From Parus major (lineage: Eukaryota; Chordata; Aves; Passeriformes; Paridae), in NCBI RefSeq assembly GCF_001522545.3, contig NC_031781.1, positions 7,294,911-7,358,910 of the forward strand: DNA of 64,000 bases, read 5' to 3'. Made by a program: the position numbers and the translations under genes. Numbering within the stretch: the first letter of the stretch is position 1; each line of letters opens with the position of its first letter. Below the pieces are notes generated by a model. That model was not told the DNA's origin. It saw nothing but the letters and a program-made list of their open reading frames with translations, and did not search any database. Positions 63,594 through 64,000 of the stretch are shown piece by piece.

Positions 63594-64000
63594 ATCTATA
63601 TATAAAATAACAATTGAATAACATTAGAATGTTTTCTATATCTTTTATATTTGATTTCTTATAACAACCCCAGCATATTAGAGATTATATGTTTATGCAC
63701 TCGCTTTCCTTGTCCTTCTTTCTCATTCTGTACCTCTGCAAGGCTTGTCCAGGTTCCTTCTTTCCCCCCAGGCAGAATGGCCCTGGCTGGAGATACCATT
63801 CTGAGCACTGAAGTATCTGCCACTTCCAGGGGTAATCTTTACTTTTATTAAAGATCCATAAAAAAGTGAACATTTAGAATCCTGAAAGTTAAACATAGAG
63901 CCTTGGGGAATCTGTGAAGTTCTGAAACCAAATGTTTGGGCTTTTCTCTTCTTTTTTTTTCTGACATCTGGATTTTCTGACTCTCAATGACCTCGGTATT

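Larger units (their letters stand above)
55257..64000. other. Intergenic, no gene recognised
   Basis: AT-rich sequence up to the window end. I note a partial tandem duplication at 58637-58693, a near-palindrome with an E-box core at 60821-60842, and a (GT)n array at 63575-63593. No exon, RNA gene or mobile element is recognisable on either strand. Confidence 0.72.

Noticed and set aside
1..64000. Possible nested LRTM1 or downstream WNT5A exons, neighbours of CACNA2D3 in human
   Set aside because: No leucine-rich-repeat coding segment and no Cys-rich Wnt segment appears on either strand.
1..64000. CRISPR array, bacterial operons, phage or endogenous viral genes
   Set aside because: No spaced direct repeats, no dense coding, and no gag, pol or env-like segments; the window is ordinary vertebrate nuclear DNA.

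Overview
This is AT-rich vertebrate nuclear DNA, most likely from a bird. It has a decayed CR1 LINE 3' end, single-copy sequence with few visible interspersed repeats, no mammalian-type SINEs, and introns of 0.8 to 15.5 kb. There are no operons and no CRISPR array, and I recognised no tRNA, rRNA or other structured RNA gene. I did not compute base composition.

The one gene I can identify with certainty is the 3' end of CACNA2D3 on the + strand. It encodes the alpha-2/delta-3 auxiliary subunit of voltage-gated calcium channels. Seven coding exons (6095-6170, 9549-9601, 11167-11222, 14561-14672, 30194-30306, 31083-31165, 31996-32088) join in one unbroken frame. Their 586 nt give one nucleotide completing a split codon, then 194 codons and a TGA. 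The product is the extracellular, Cys-rich C-terminal part of the protein, ending in a hydrophobic tail that looks like a GPI-attachment signal. Poly(A) signals lie about 295 and 380 bp after the stop. The preceding exon lies before the window, so positions 1-6094 are intron.

The most interesting element is the intron at 30307-31082. Read as an AT-AC, U12-type (minor spliceosome) intron, it has a donor starting ATATCCTTTT, a branch-point match TCCTTAAC 10 bases before the acceptor dinucleotide, and a terminal AC. This reading restores the family sequence Arg-Tyr-Asn-Glu-Ser. A GT-AG reading of the same intron also stays in frame but inserts eight extra residues, so it is a trap for automatic annotation.

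From about 32.5 kb to the end I see no gene. In human the region after CACNA2D3 is a large gene-poor interval leading to WNT5A, and this stretch fits that picture. It holds simple repeats, including an (ATTTT)n array, (TA)n and (GT)n, a few short tandem duplications, and a degenerate palindrome at 55193-55256 that resembles an old amniote palindromic repeat. An antisense open frame in the first intron (2962-3435, - strand) has coding-like composition and a splice-acceptor-like upstream edge, but I cannot identify it and it may be chance.
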